From assembly GCA_902602135.1 (NCBI GenBank), contig CACKQA010000003.1, positions 1 through 38,345 of the forward strand: a stretch of 38,345 nt of DNA, written 5' to 3'. Each line of letters begins with the position of its first letter. The stretch's first letter is position 1. Shown piece after piece: positions 27,877 through 37,599 of the stretch. The translations under genes and the position numbers were made by a program. The DNA is from an uncultured Alphaproteobacteria bacterium. GTDB taxonomy: Bacteria > Pseudomonadota > Alphaproteobacteria > HIMB59 > GCA-002718135. Under the pieces are notes generated by a model. It saw only the letters and a list, made by a program, of their open reading frames with translations. It had not been told where the DNA came from and did not search any database.

Positions 27877-28788
27877 TTAGTGACCTCTATTAAATTGGTC
27901 TCGAAATCTTGAATCTTCTTTAATATATGGTCTAACCCCTATTTTTGTTTCTCTAATTATTATATAAATTCCACTTCCAACAATAATTAATGACCCTATA
28001 ATTTCATAAATATCTGGAATATCTGCAAAAAATAAATAACCTAAAATTGCTCCAGAAATTAATTGTGTATATTGAATAGGAGCAAAAACACTAGACTCTA
28101 AAAATTTTGAGGCGATTGTTAAACAATTACCCCCTATTCCACAAATAATACCGCAAAAAACAAGTATCATTAGATCATTAAATGATAATCCGATGTGGTT
28201 ATTAAAACTAAGTAATCCATTTAAAATAGTTGCTGATAAAAAAGCATAAAAAGTAAATGCTATTGATGATTGATTATTTGAATACTTTCTTACTAAAGTA
28301 ATATTTATCGCCATTAGTAATGCAGAAAAAAATAAACCAAATAGACTTAATGAAAAATGAATAGTGCCAGGTCTACTAACTATTAATACGCCAATAAATC
28401 CAACTGTTACCGCTGACCATCTTCTAATACCAACTTTTTCATCTAAAAAAAAATGGGATAACATTGTTATCATTAATGGAGCACTAAATAATATTGGGTA
28501 AATTTCACTAAATGCATGTTCTCTAAATGAATAAACTACTAAAGCTCCTGAAATTAATCCAAATAATCCTCTAAGAAGCTGTATATGAATAATATCATTT
28601 TTTAGTGAGCTCCATTTGTTTAAAAAATAAAGAGTCAATAATGTTGGTATAAAACTAAAAAGACAAATATAAAAATTTATTTGAAAAACAGAATATTCAT
28701 TAACTAGGTATTTTTTAATTATTGTATCTAAAATGACAAATATCGTGTAACCAATAAATCCAATACTAATTCCAGATAAAACATTCAT
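27877..28788 (-). CDS. EamA/DMT-superfamily permease
   Basis: Two EamA repeats; FLDEKVGIRRWSAVTVGFIGVLIVSRPG. Confidence 0.9.
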   Translation of the reverse strand: MNVLSGISIGFIGYTIFVILDTIIKKYLVNEYSVFQINFYICLFSFIPTLLTLYFLNKWSSLKNDIIHIQLLRGLFGLISGALVVYSFREHAFSEIYPILFSAPLMITMLSHFFLDEKVGIRRWSAVTVGFIGVLIVSRPGTIHFSLSLFGLFFSALLMAINITLVRKYSNNQSSIAFTFYAFLSATILNGLLSFNNHIGLSFNDLMILVFCGIICGIGGNCLTIASKFLESSVFAPIQYTQLISGAILGYLFFADIPDIYEIIGSLIIVGSGIYIIIRETKIGVRPYIKEDSRFRDQFNRGH

Positions 28789-28850
28789 ATGATTTGATTA
28801 AATTGAAGTTAATTTTTAGATGTCTTATTTCAGATTCTGATAAATAAATA

Positions 28851-29630
28851 TTAATTTTTTCTTATTGTTTCATTATAATGATTATTTAATACTAAAAGAT
28901 GTTGATAAGCTTCATGATCAAAGTCATCTTTAGCTACTTGATCTGTCTTAAAATTTTTATACTTATCTTCTCCTCTTACACAAATAGCACTATCACTTTT
29001 GCTTTTTAGTTGTTGCATATCAGTAGAAATAAATTGAAAATTTAATCCTATTCTTCTGTCATTACTAAAATTAGGTTGAGATGCGTGTAATGTTAGACCA
29101 TGATGAAAAGAAACTTCACCGGGTTCTAACGGACATGATACTGCTTTATTTATATCAATATCTTTTACAGTTTGACCTCTAGATAAAACATTATTTTTAT
29201 CTTCAGTTGAATGATGTTCAAAAAATCCATTTTTATGGGAACCTGGAATCATTTTCATACAACCACTTTGATCATTAGCTTTGGATAAAGCTAACCATGC
29301 ACTTACTTGTTTTTCATTATTATCAAAACCCCAATAGGTAAGATCTTGATGCCAACTTACGTGTGTTTTAGTGTTTGGTTCTTTTATTATAAAAGTTGCA
29401 TTATATAACAATATATTTTTACCAATTATTTCTTCGACAAAATCAAGCAATATTTTATTAGTTGCTATTTCATACACCCATTTCATTATTGTATAAGTTT
29501 TCACAATATAATGAAGTTTACCTAATTTTTTTTCTGAGTCTTCTAATTTATTTCTAAAAAAATTTGCTTCTTTTGCATTATAAATTTTTAATGGTGAAAA
29601 ATAGCCATTTAGATCATAAAAATCTTTCAT
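28851..29630 (-). CDS. Phytanoyl-CoA dioxygenase (PhyH) family protein
   Basis: SWHQDLTYWGF (HxD) and distal HASQPNFSNDRRIGLNFQ. Start trimmed from 29690 to MKDFYDLNGYF at 29630, the expected N-terminus. Confidence 0.87.
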   Translation of the reverse strand: MKDFYDLNGYFSPLKIYNAKEANFFRNKLEDSEKKLGKLHYIVKTYTIMKWVYEIATNKILLDFVEEIIGKNILLYNATFIIKEPNTKTHVSWHQDLTYWGFDNNEKQVSAWLALSKANDQSGCMKMIPGSHKNGFFEHHSTEDKNNVLSRGQTVKDIDINKAVSCPLEPGEVSFHHGLTLHASQPNFSNDRRIGLNFQFISTDMQQLKSKSDSAICVRGEDKYKNFKTDQVAKDDFDHEAYQHLLVLNNHYNETIRKN

Positions 29631-29739
29631 TCTTAAAATATTATTTAAATTGATTATTAATTCAATAAAAATTGACAATAAAAAAACCAATTAAACAAAT
29701 AATTAATAAATCAAATATTAAAACAAATTCCATATTGGT

Positions 29740-29808
29740 TGTGACACTAATTCTTTATGGATAGAATACATTTACTCACTAAATATATATTGGTAGATTA
29801 GTGCCACA
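29740..29808. promoter_or_regulatory. 12-bp inverted repeat in the divergent PhyH/HDAC intergenic region
   Basis: TGTGACACTAAT (29740-29751) and ATTAGTGCCACA (29797-29808), 11 of 12 complementary. Confidence 0.45.
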
Positions 29809-29862
29809 TAATCTATGTACAAATTAATTTTGGCATAAATTGAGTTAAAAAGAGGCAAATTT

Positions 29863-30771
29863 ATGAAAAAAATCAGTTGGGTAACACACGAAGATTATGA
29901 CATTCCTCTGCCTGAAAATCATAAATTTACTGCCAGTAAGTTTTCAGATTTATATAATGAATTAAAAACTTCAGATTTTTATCATCGTGCAAACATTCTA
30001 AGTCCTCAAAAAGCAAGTGTTGATGAGGTTTCTATATGTCATGATTTAGATTACGTATTAAAAATTAAAAATGGTACTTTATCCGATAAAGAAATAAGAA
30101 GATTGGGTTTTAAATGGTCAGAAACACTTTCTAATCGTTCATTTTTAGCAATTAATGGAACTCTATTAACATGTAAAGAAGCAATTAAGAATGGTATAGC
30201 AAATCATTTAGCTGGTGGTACACACCATAGTCATAGAGATTTTGGTTCAGGATACTGCGTTTTTAACGACTTGGCTTATGCTTCATTACATTTAATAAGA
30301 ACGCATCAAGTAAAAAAAATATTAATTTTTGACACTGATGTGCATCAAGGAGATGGTACAGCTTCAATCCTTAAAGATAATGATAAAATTTTTACATGTT
30401 CTATTCATTGTAAAAATAATTTTCCATTTAGAAAATCAATAAGTGACATGGATGTTGAATTAGATGATAATTTAGAAGATAATGAATATTTAGAAATATT
30501 ATATCAAACTCTTAATAGTTGTATAAAAAATTTTAATCCTGATTTAGTAATTTTTGATACGGGAGTTGATATTCATAAGAATGATAAATTAGGAAATTTA
30601 AATATAACATCTGAAGGAGTATTAAAAAGAGACATTACAGTGTTAGAATTTTTTAAAAATAAATCAATTCCTATAGCGACAGTTATAGGTGGCGGATATT
30701 CAAATGATAAATTAGAATTAGCTAAAAGACATAGTTTAATTTTTAAAGCAACATCTATGGTTTTTAATTAA
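29863..30771 (+). CDS. Histone deacetylase-like family protein
   Basis: LAGGTHHSHRDFGSGYCVFNDLAYA, DTDVHQGDGTA, IGGGYSND. Confidence 0.92.
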   Translation: MKKISWVTHEDYDIPLPENHKFTASKFSDLYNELKTSDFYHRANILSPQKASVDEVSICHDLDYVLKIKNGTLSDKEIRRLGFKWSETLSNRSFLAINGTLLTCKEAIKNGIANHLAGGTHHSHRDFGSGYCVFNDLAYASLHLIRTHQVKKILIFDTDVHQGDGTASILKDNDKIFTCSIHCKNNFPFRKSISDMDVELDDNLEDNEYLEILYQTLNSCIKNFNPDLVIFDTGVDIHKNDKLGNLNITSEGVLKRDITVLEFFKNKSIPIATVIGGGYSNDKLELAKRHSLIFKATSMVFN

Positions 30772-31175
30772 TTACATTTAGTAATAACTACTTGTATAGA
30801 CATGTCATTATAGAGATATTCAAAACAAAAATTTTTAAACGAATTAAAATGATTATTTATAATTTTTAAATTTTTTTTATTGTGATCAGAAAAAATATAT
30901 TCAAATATAATTTTTTCAACAATATCCTTAGAAAAAATTGGCATTGTAATTATTTCGCCATCATTAAATATTGATTTTAAATAAAATATATCTGAGTCAT
31001 TATTTACTTTAGAGAATGAATTCTTTTTTATCAGAAAAAGAACATTTTCATTCCAATCATTCTTTTGAAGATCAAAAAGTATTTTTAAATCATCAAGGTT
31101 TATTAATTTATTTGAATCTAAGGCATGAGTATTTAGTGATAAAAAAATAAAACATAAAAAAAGTAATTTTTTCAT
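30768..31175 (-). CDS. Small secreted hypothetical protein
   Basis: Signal peptide MKKLLFLCFIFLSLNTHA. Confidence 0.6.
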   Translation of the reverse strand: MKKLLFLCFIFLSLNTHALDSNKLINLDDLKILFDLQKNDWNENVLFLIKKNSFSKVNNDSDIFYLKSIFNDGEIITMPIFSKDIVEKIIFEYIFSDHNKKNLKIINNHFNSFKNFCFEYLYNDMSIQVVITKCN

Positions 31176-31243
31176 AAAAACAAGTGTGAATTAAATAACG
31201 ATACTGATAGATATATTAATAATCTATTTATTTTCAAACATTT

Positions 31244-32098
31244 ATGAAAACAAGAAATAAGGGTCTTATACTATCATTTGTTGGGGTTTTAATACTTAGC
31301 CCTGATAGTTTATTTATTAGATTAGTAAATTTAGATGATTTTAGTTTAATATTTTATAGAAGCTCTCTACCAATTGTTACGATATTAATTTTTCTCATTT
31401 ATACTTACAAAAGATCTTTTCTTAAATCATTTTATCTAATTGGTGTACCAGGGATAATCTATGCTATTCTCTATGCTATAACTCATATTTGTTTTGTATA
31501 TTCAATTCAAAATACTGCAGTAGCTAATACATTGGTTCTAATTGCATCAGCTCCCATTTTTGCTGCATTATTTTCAGTTTTTATACTTAAAGAAATACCT
31601 AGTCTTTTTACATGGATAGTGATTTTAATTGCTATGCTTGCAATGATAATCATTGGAATAGGAAGCTTTACAACTACAGGATTATATGGAGATATTATGG
31701 CTCTAATTGTAGCAATAGGAATGGGCTTTAGTATGGTTCTTGTTAGATTATTTAAAAATAAAGATTTGGTACCGGCATGTTTATTAGGATGTTTAATATC
31801 AACTCTTTACGCTCTACCATTTGGAATTAACTTTGATTTAAATAATGATCAAATTTTATTTCTTTTCATAATGTGCTTATTAATACTACCAATTCCATTT
31901 ATGATTTTAACAATTTCTCCTAAATTTGCTCCTGCACACGAAGTAGCTCTAATATTTTTATTAGAAAGTGTTTTAGGTACTGCTTGGGTTTGGTTTGTTA
32001 TAAACGAAATACCTCCTCTAAATACAATTATAGGGGGAGCCCTACTGCTTGGATCTGTTACAATATTTATTTATCAAACAACTAGAAAAACTAATTAA
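31244..32098 (+). CDS. EamA/DMT-superfamily permease
   Basis: Two EamA repeats, about ten TM helices. Confidence 0.88.
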   Translation: MKTRNKGLILSFVGVLILSPDSLFIRLVNLDDFSLIFYRSSLPIVTILIFLIYTYKRSFLKSFYLIGVPGIIYAILYAITHICFVYSIQNTAVANTLVLIASAPIFAALFSVFILKEIPSLFTWIVILIAMLAMIIIGIGSFTTTGLYGDIMALIVAIGMGFSMVLVRLFKNKDLVPACLLGCLISTLYALPFGINFDLNNDQILFLFIMCLLILPIPFMILTISPKFAPAHEVALIFLLESVLGTAWVWFVINEIPPLNTIIGGALLLGSVTIFIYQTTRKTN

Positions 32099-32945
32099 TT
32101 TTTTTAATCTCTTTTCTTTCTCTAGTAAAAATATAAATACCACTAAATACAATCAAAAATAACCCTAGATAGATCCAAATATCAGGCAAATCACCAAAAA
32201 AAGCATATCCAACTAGTATATTTGTGGAGATCTCAAAATAGCCTAAAGGAGCTAGTTTAGAAGCTTCTCCAAGTCTTAAAGAAAGAATTATTAAAAAATG
32301 TCCTAAAGTTCCTATTGAAGCTAATGAGATGAGTAATAATAATTGTCTTAAATCTAAATTTATCCAGTAAAAAGGAACAATAAGAGATATTAAAATACAA
32401 CCTACGATACCTGTAAAAAGCAAAGTAACAACAGCACTATCTGTAAAAGATAATTTTCGAGTATAAATGATATAAAAAGCGTATGAAATTCCTGCTGCAA
32501 TAGCTGAGAAAGATGCGAAATTAATTTCTATAAAACCTGGTCTTATGATGATCATGACACCAAAAAACCCAATCAAAACTGCGATCCATCGGTGAATTCC
32601 AACTTTTTCTTTTAAATAAAAAATTGATAATATTGTCACTATTATTGGAGAGATAAAGGCAAGGGTTAAAGCTTCTGCTAAAGTTATAACTGAAATTGCA
32701 TAAAAGAAAAAAATGGTAGATAAAAATAAAAAAAAACTTCTAAATAGCTGTACTGAAATTGTTTTAGGAAAACTAATTTCTTTTCTAAAAAATATAAATG
32801 CTAATGGAAAACTAACTAAAAGCATAAAAAAATATCTACCCCAAACAACTTGTATGAAATGTATTTCTGAAGATAGATATTTTGCAATACCATCCATGAA
32901 AGGTAATAATAGCCAACCTGATATATTAAGAATATATGCTAACAT
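32091..32945 (-). CDS. EamA/DMT-superfamily permease
   Basis: FYLKEKVGIHRWIAVLIGFFGVMIIIRPG signature. Confidence 0.9.
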   Translation of the reverse strand: MLAYILNISGWLLLPFMDGIAKYLSSEIHFIQVVWGRYFFMLLVSFPLAFIFFRKEISFPKTISVQLFRSFFLFLSTIFFFYAISVITLAEALTLAFISPIIVTILSIFYLKEKVGIHRWIAVLIGFFGVMIIIRPGFIEINFASFSAIAAGISYAFYIIYTRKLSFTDSAVVTLLFTGIVGCILISLIVPFYWINLDLRQLLLLISLASIGTLGHFLIILSLRLGEASKLAPLGYFEISTNILVGYAFFGDLPDIWIYLGLFLIVFSGIYIFTRERKEIKKIN

Positions 32946-32950
32946 TAATT

Positions 32951-33352
32951 TTATTTAAAAGATGATGGATCGCAAATCTTACAAATTAAATCTCCAATTG
33001 ATTTTTTAGGATTATAAGTTTGATAGAAAATATCTTTTGTAGAAATATTATTTTCAGATAAATATTTTTCTATTTCCCAATAATACCTTAAACATTTTGA
33101 ACATTGTGCAGCATTTACTTTATGTGATGGTTTATATATTTCATTCCAAAGTTTGGACATTTCATTTTGTTTATCAGATGAAATATTTTCTGAAATAATT
33201 GATGGAATATCCACAAAACATTTAGCGCATTGAATTTCGGATGTTACATTCTTATATGGTCCATCTTTATAATTTTTTCCTATAGTGGTTTTACCAATAT
33301 ATTTATTTGAATTACAATTTGGACAAAAAAAATTGATTTGATTGCTATGCAT
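32951..33352 (-). CDS. Small zinc-ribbon-like protein with four CxxC motifs
   Basis: CPNC, CAKC, CSKC, CKIC spaced across 133 aa. Confidence 0.6.
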   Translation of the reverse strand: MHSNQINFFCPNCNSNKYIGKTTIGKNYKDGPYKNVTSEIQCAKCFVDIPSIISENISSDKQNEMSKLWNEIYKPSHKVNAAQCSKCLRYYWEIEKYLSENNISTKDIFYQTYNPKKSIGDLICKICDPSSFK

Positions 33353-33416
33353 TTTATTCTATGAATAAATTTTCATAACATTTATAAATAAAGATTAGTA
33401 TTATTATTTATTTATA

Positions 33417-34292
33417 ATGAACCTATATCTTTCGTATCTATTTATTTTTTTTTGGAGCAGTGCTTTTATCAGTGGTCAATTTATAGTTCAATCAGCAAGC
33501 CCTTTTGCTGCATTATGTTTTAGATTTTGTATTGTAAGTGCATTTTTTTTAATTTTTTCTATTATTCTGAAGGAGAAAATAAGAATTAATCAAAAATTAA
33601 TTATTCAAGCTATGTTTACAGGAATTCTTTTTCATGGATTATATCTAGGAGGAGTATTTTTTTCCTATTCTGTTGGACTTACAGCAACATTATCAGCTTT
33701 GATTGTGTGCCTTCAACCAATTTTAACTAACATTTTAAGTGGACCTATTTTAAAGGAAAAAGTTACTTTTACGCAATGGATAGGAATATTTTTTGGTTTT
33801 TTAGGTACTATATTGGTTATAGGCTATGAGATTGGAACTGAAATCCCAACAATAGGTGTTGTTGCATCTATTGTTGCACTTCTAGGAGCAACTTCAGCTA
33901 CTATTTGGCAAAAAAAATTTACTCATGAAGTAAGTCTTTCAGTTAATAATTTTTATCAAGCATTAAGTGCTGGAATTTTTTTATTTATAGCTTCAATGTT
34001 TTTTGAAAAATCATTTATTAATTTTGATACACGTTTTATTTTATCAATTTCATGGCAAATCATAATGGTATCATTTGGAGCGTATGCAATTCTAATGTAC
34101 CTAATAAAAAAAGGAACAGCATCTAAAACGTCCAATCTCTTTTTTCTAGTTCCTCCAACTACAGCTGTAATGGCTTGGTTTGTATTAGGTGAAAAATTAT
34201 TATTAATAGATATTATAGGGTTGTTAATTTGTACTTTTGGTGTTTATATAGCAACTCGAACTAATGTGAGTAAAAATGTACATAATTCTTAA
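33417..34292 (+). CDS. EamA/DMT-superfamily permease
   Basis: FWSSAFISGQFIVQSASPFAALCFRF N-terminus; two EamA repeats. Confidence 0.9.
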   Translation: MNLYLSYLFIFFWSSAFISGQFIVQSASPFAALCFRFCIVSAFFLIFSIILKEKIRINQKLIIQAMFTGILFHGLYLGGVFFSYSVGLTATLSALIVCLQPILTNILSGPILKEKVTFTQWIGIFFGFLGTILVIGYEIGTEIPTIGVVASIVALLGATSATIWQKKFTHEVSLSVNNFYQALSAGIFLFIASMFFEKSFINFDTRFILSISWQIIMVSFGAYAILMYLIKKGTASKTSNLFFLVPPTTAVMAWFVLGEKLLLIDIIGLLICTFGVYIATRTNVSKNVHNS

Positions 34293-34623
34293 GACGTTAA
34301 TCAGTGCAATTATAATTGTTGCTGTTTCAGAAATAGCTAAAAAATATACGTGGACTGCAGCAATAATTGTTTCTTTACCATTAACTTCACTATTGGCATT
34401 TGTTTGGCTGTATTGGGATACAAAAGACTCTCAAAAAGTTATAGAGCTTTCTTATAGTACAATTGTTATGACAGTTCCTTCATTAGTCTTTTTTATTGTT
34501 TTACCTATTCTTTTAAAATTCAAACAAAACTTTATTTTTTCTTTAATTGTATCAATAATTAGTACTGCAATAGCTTATGCTATTTTCATGTTTATAATTA
34601 AAAAATTTAATTTTAATTTTTAA
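34276..34623 (+). CDS. DUF3147-like membrane protein
   Basis: Four TM helices, AAIIVSLPLTSLLAFVWLYWDTKD; overlaps the preceding permease gene. Confidence 0.65.
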   Translation: MYIILKTLISAIIIVAVSEIAKKYTWTAAIIVSLPLTSLLAFVWLYWDTKDSQKVIELSYSTIVMTVPSLVFFIVLPILLKFKQNFIFSLIVSIISTAIAYAIFMFIIKKFNFNF

Positions 34624-34798
34624 TAATATTCTCTTTATTCATTAAAATTGGTCTTCCATCATGGGCAGTATTTAATGGATAATAATCACCATTATATTTG
34701 ACACATAATGTTAAACCATTTCTTTTTTCTTTACCTAAATTTACCTCTAAATCGACTATTACTAACTCAGTTTTTTCTAAAACTTTAATAATTTTCAT
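34613..34798 (-). CDS. Small hypothetical protein (61 aa)
   Basis: Soluble ORF in a slot not otherwise covered; RBS-like AAGGATAG upstream. Confidence 0.5.
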   Translation of the reverse strand: MKIIKVLEKTELVIVDLEVNLGKEKRNGLTLCVKYNGDYYPLNTAHDGRPILMNKENIIKN

Positions 34799-34858
34799 AA
34801 CTATCCTTTCAAAATATATAAATATATTTAGTAAGTACTATAAGATGTATCAAGTTTT

Positions 34859-35650
34859 ATGATTAGAGTTTTACTAATATTTATTTTAATATTTTTGATT
34901 AAGAGTGCTCTGGCAAATAAATATATAACCATAGCAAGCACAACTTCAACTCATGACACAGGTTTATTAGAATATCTCAATAAAGAATTTGAAAATAAAT
35001 ATAATATAAAAGTTAGGGCTCTATCCCTAGGAACAGGGCAGGCAATTAAAGTTGCAATGGATGGAAATGTTGAAATTTTATTAGTCCATCATAAAAAATC
35101 AGAACTAGAATTTATGGAAAATGGGTATGGCATCTTAAGACATGATTTAATGTACAATGATTTTGTCTTAATAGGGCCAAAAAAAGATAAAAAAAAATGT
35201 TCTTCAATTGAAAATAAAATGATTGAAATAAAACAATCTGAATTATTATTTATATCTAGAGGAGATGAAAGTGGAACACATAAAAAAGAAAAAGAACTTT
35301 GGGAATTATCAAATATAAATATACCAGTACAAGAAAATTGGTATCTCAGTGTTGGTCAGGGAATGGGATCGACATTATTAATAACTAACCAAAAAAAAGC
35401 TTATACCCTTAGTGATCGTAGTACCTGGATAGCTTTTAATGAAAAAGAAAATCTAAAAATTGTTTGTGAAAATTTACCGCCATTATTTAATCAATATGGA
35501 ATAATTTTAGTGAGTAATAAGATAAATAATAATTTAAATATTGAAACAGCTGAAATATATATTAATTGGATAACATCAGGAGAAGCAAAAAAACTAATTA
35601 ATAATTATAGAGTAAATGGCAGGCAACTTTTTTATTTTAATTATAATTAG
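34859..35650 (+). CDS. TupA/WtpA-like tungstate ABC substrate-binding protein
   Basis: Signal peptide then ITIASTTSTHDTGLLEYL, GTGQAIKVAMDGNVEILLVHHK, FISRGDESGTHKKEKELW. Confidence 0.85.
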   Translation: MIRVLLIFILIFLIKSALANKYITIASTTSTHDTGLLEYLNKEFENKYNIKVRALSLGTGQAIKVAMDGNVEILLVHHKKSELEFMENGYGILRHDLMYNDFVLIGPKKDKKKCSSIENKMIEIKQSELLFISRGDESGTHKKEKELWELSNINIPVQENWYLSVGQGMGSTLLITNQKKAYTLSDRSTWIAFNEKENLKIVCENLPPLFNQYGIILVSNKINNNLNIETAEIYINWITSGEAKKLINNYRVNGRQLFYFNYN

Positions 35651-36614
35651 TTAAATTCAACCAAGTTTTTTTATCAATATTTGAGCCACATAAAATTATC
35701 ACTGTATTTTTAGCTTTGATTTTATTGTTAATTTTATATTTTAATGCAGCAAGTCCAGCAACACATGCAGGTTCAAGAAATAATTTAAATTTTTTATAAC
35801 AAAAAACCATGAATTCTCTCATTTCATCATCAGAGACCGTTACCATTTCATCAATTACCTCTTTTGCCACATCAAAAGAATATTGCATATGTAAAGGTGC
35901 TGAAAGGCTGTCAGCAATACTATTTACATTAACATTATTTAGTGGTTTTTTAGCTCTAAAACTTTGATTTAAACCATTAGCATTTTCAGGCTCAACACCA
36001 ATAATTTTAATCTTAGGATAAAATTGTTTTACATACGATGAAACACCACTTATTAATCCTCCTCCTCCAACTGAAATTAATAAATTATCAATTTTAGTGT
36101 TAATTGATTTTAAATATTCTACAATTTCTAATCCCAAAGTAGCACTACCTTGTAATGTCAATGGACCGTCAAAAGGGTGAATAAAATAGTAACCTTCATT
36201 TTTAGCATTTTCAGCATCAATAAAAGCTTGTTTTGGATTTGTAAAAATAATGTTAGCACCATAATTTTTACAAGTCTGAACTCTATATTTATTTGCACTT
36301 TCGTATAAGAAAATTTTATTTTTCAATTTAAATTGGTTGGCCACAAATGAAGCAGCAATTGCATGATTTCCAGCACTAACTGCAGTAATTCCTTTTATAA
36401 ATTTATTCTGATCTTGAGAAATTATATTATTAACAGCACCTCTTGCCTTAAATGAACCAGATTTTTGTAAAAATTCGCATTTAAAAAATAAATTAGTAGA
36501 AAAATAATTATCAATATCATCAGGACACTTTAAAAAAGGGGTTTGATTAATAAATGGTTTAATTTTTTTATAAATTTTACTAATATTATCGACAGATAAA
36601 TCTTTAGGTATCAA
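35637..36614 (-). CDS. Threonine dehydratase / serine racemase-like PLP enzyme
   Basis: QKSGSFKARGAVNNI (PLP lysine), SAGNHAIA, SVGGGGLISGVS. Confidence 0.9.
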   Translation of the reverse strand: MIPKDLSVDNISKIYKKIKPFINQTPFLKCPDDIDNYFSTNLFFKCEFLQKSGSFKARGAVNNIISQDQNKFIKGITAVSAGNHAIAASFVANQFKLKNKIFLYESANKYRVQTCKNYGANIIFTNPKQAFIDAENAKNEGYYFIHPFDGPLTLQGSATLGLEIVEYLKSINTKIDNLLISVGGGGLISGVSSYVKQFYPKIKIIGVEPENANGLNQSFRAKKPLNNVNVNSIADSLSAPLHMQYSFDVAKEVIDEMVTVSDDEMREFMVFCYKKFKLFLEPACVAGLAALKYKINNKIKAKNTVIILCGSNIDKKTWLNLTNYN

Positions 36615-37354
36615 GAAATTCCTCTAATTTCTTTAATTTTATCGTAAGCAATATTAATCGCTGCTAACTCTTTATTAGATTGTTTAATAAATTCTTTTGG
36701 CATACCTTTGGCAATTAAATTGTCTGGATGATGTTCTTTATTTAATTTTATCCATTTTTTTCTTATCTCACTATCAGTGCTTGATCTATTTACACCCAAA
36801 ATTTTGTAAGGGTCAGATTCACTATTTTTTAAATTTGATTGGAAAATTCTTTGGAAATCCTTTTCACTAAATTTAAAAGATTTAGAAATTGATCTTAAAA
36901 AATCTATTTCGCTAATAGATATCTTTCCATCAGATGCAGCAATATAAAATAAATTATTTAATAATTCTTCCAATAAAATTTTATTAGCTGAAAATAAATC
37001 CCCTACTTGATTTGCTATTTGTTTATAGCCATACGTATCTTTTTTTGCCTCATTAAATATTTTTGCAACTTTAGGAATTTCAGATTTTGGAACTTTAAAT
37101 TTTTCTTTAAATGCCCTGATTTCATCATCTGATACAATGCCATCTGATTTAGCTAATTTTGCAGCTAAAATAACAAAACTTAATGTAAAAATTTGTTGTT
37201 TTTGATTATTATTTATTCGATTGAAGTTAAATGATGATTTTGATTTAGACCTTCTATCAAATGCACCGCCAGCCATTACACCTAAGATAGCCCCTATAGG
37301 TCCGCCTAAAGCAAATCCTGCTGCTCCTCCTATAACTCTACCCCAAATACTCAT
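36611..37354 (-). CDS. DjlA-like TerB + J-domain protein
   Basis: N-terminal glycine-zipper TM, TerB-like helices, C-terminal DPYKILGVNRSSTDSEIRKKWIKLNKEHHPDN with HPD. Confidence 0.88.
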   Translation of the reverse strand: MSIWGRVIGGAAGFALGGPIGAILGVMAGGAFDRRSKSKSSFNFNRINNNQKQQIFTLSFVILAAKLAKSDGIVSDDEIRAFKEKFKVPKSEIPKVAKIFNEAKKDTYGYKQIANQVGDLFSANKILLEELLNNLFYIAASDGKISISEIDFLRSISKSFKFSEKDFQRIFQSNLKNSESDPYKILGVNRSSTDSEIRKKWIKLNKEHHPDNLIAKGMPKEFIKQSNKELAAINIAYDKIKEIRGIS

Positions 37355-37599
37355 CTTAAAGATTCAATAATACCTTTTAATTCATTTATCTCATTTTGAG
37401 AAATTTTATTATCTTGATTTAGATCTATAATTTGAAAGAGTAGATTTAATGATTGTTCAATTTCTTCATATGAGATAACTCCATCATTATTTAAATCTAC
37501 AAAGTTAAAGTACATTTCTTCTTCTTCATTTAATTCAGAAGAATATGCATTTGGAGAATATAAAAATAAAAATATAAAGAATATTTTTATCCAAACCAT
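37351..37599 (-). CDS. Secreted EF-hand pair protein
   Basis: Signal peptide; DLNNDGVISYEE and DLNQDNKISQNE calcium-binding loops. Confidence 0.85.
   Translation of the reverse strand: MVWIKIFFIFLFLYSPNAYSSELNEEEEMYFNFVDLNNDGVISYEEIEQSLNLLFQIIDLNQDNKISQNEINELKGIIESLR

Noticed and set aside
28851-29690. Longer PhyH start at 29690
   Set aside because: The extra 20 residues are hydrophobic and atypical for the family; MKDFYDLNGYF at 29630 fits better.
32713-32958. 81-aa plus-strand ORF
   Set aside because: Antisense to an EamA permease gene.
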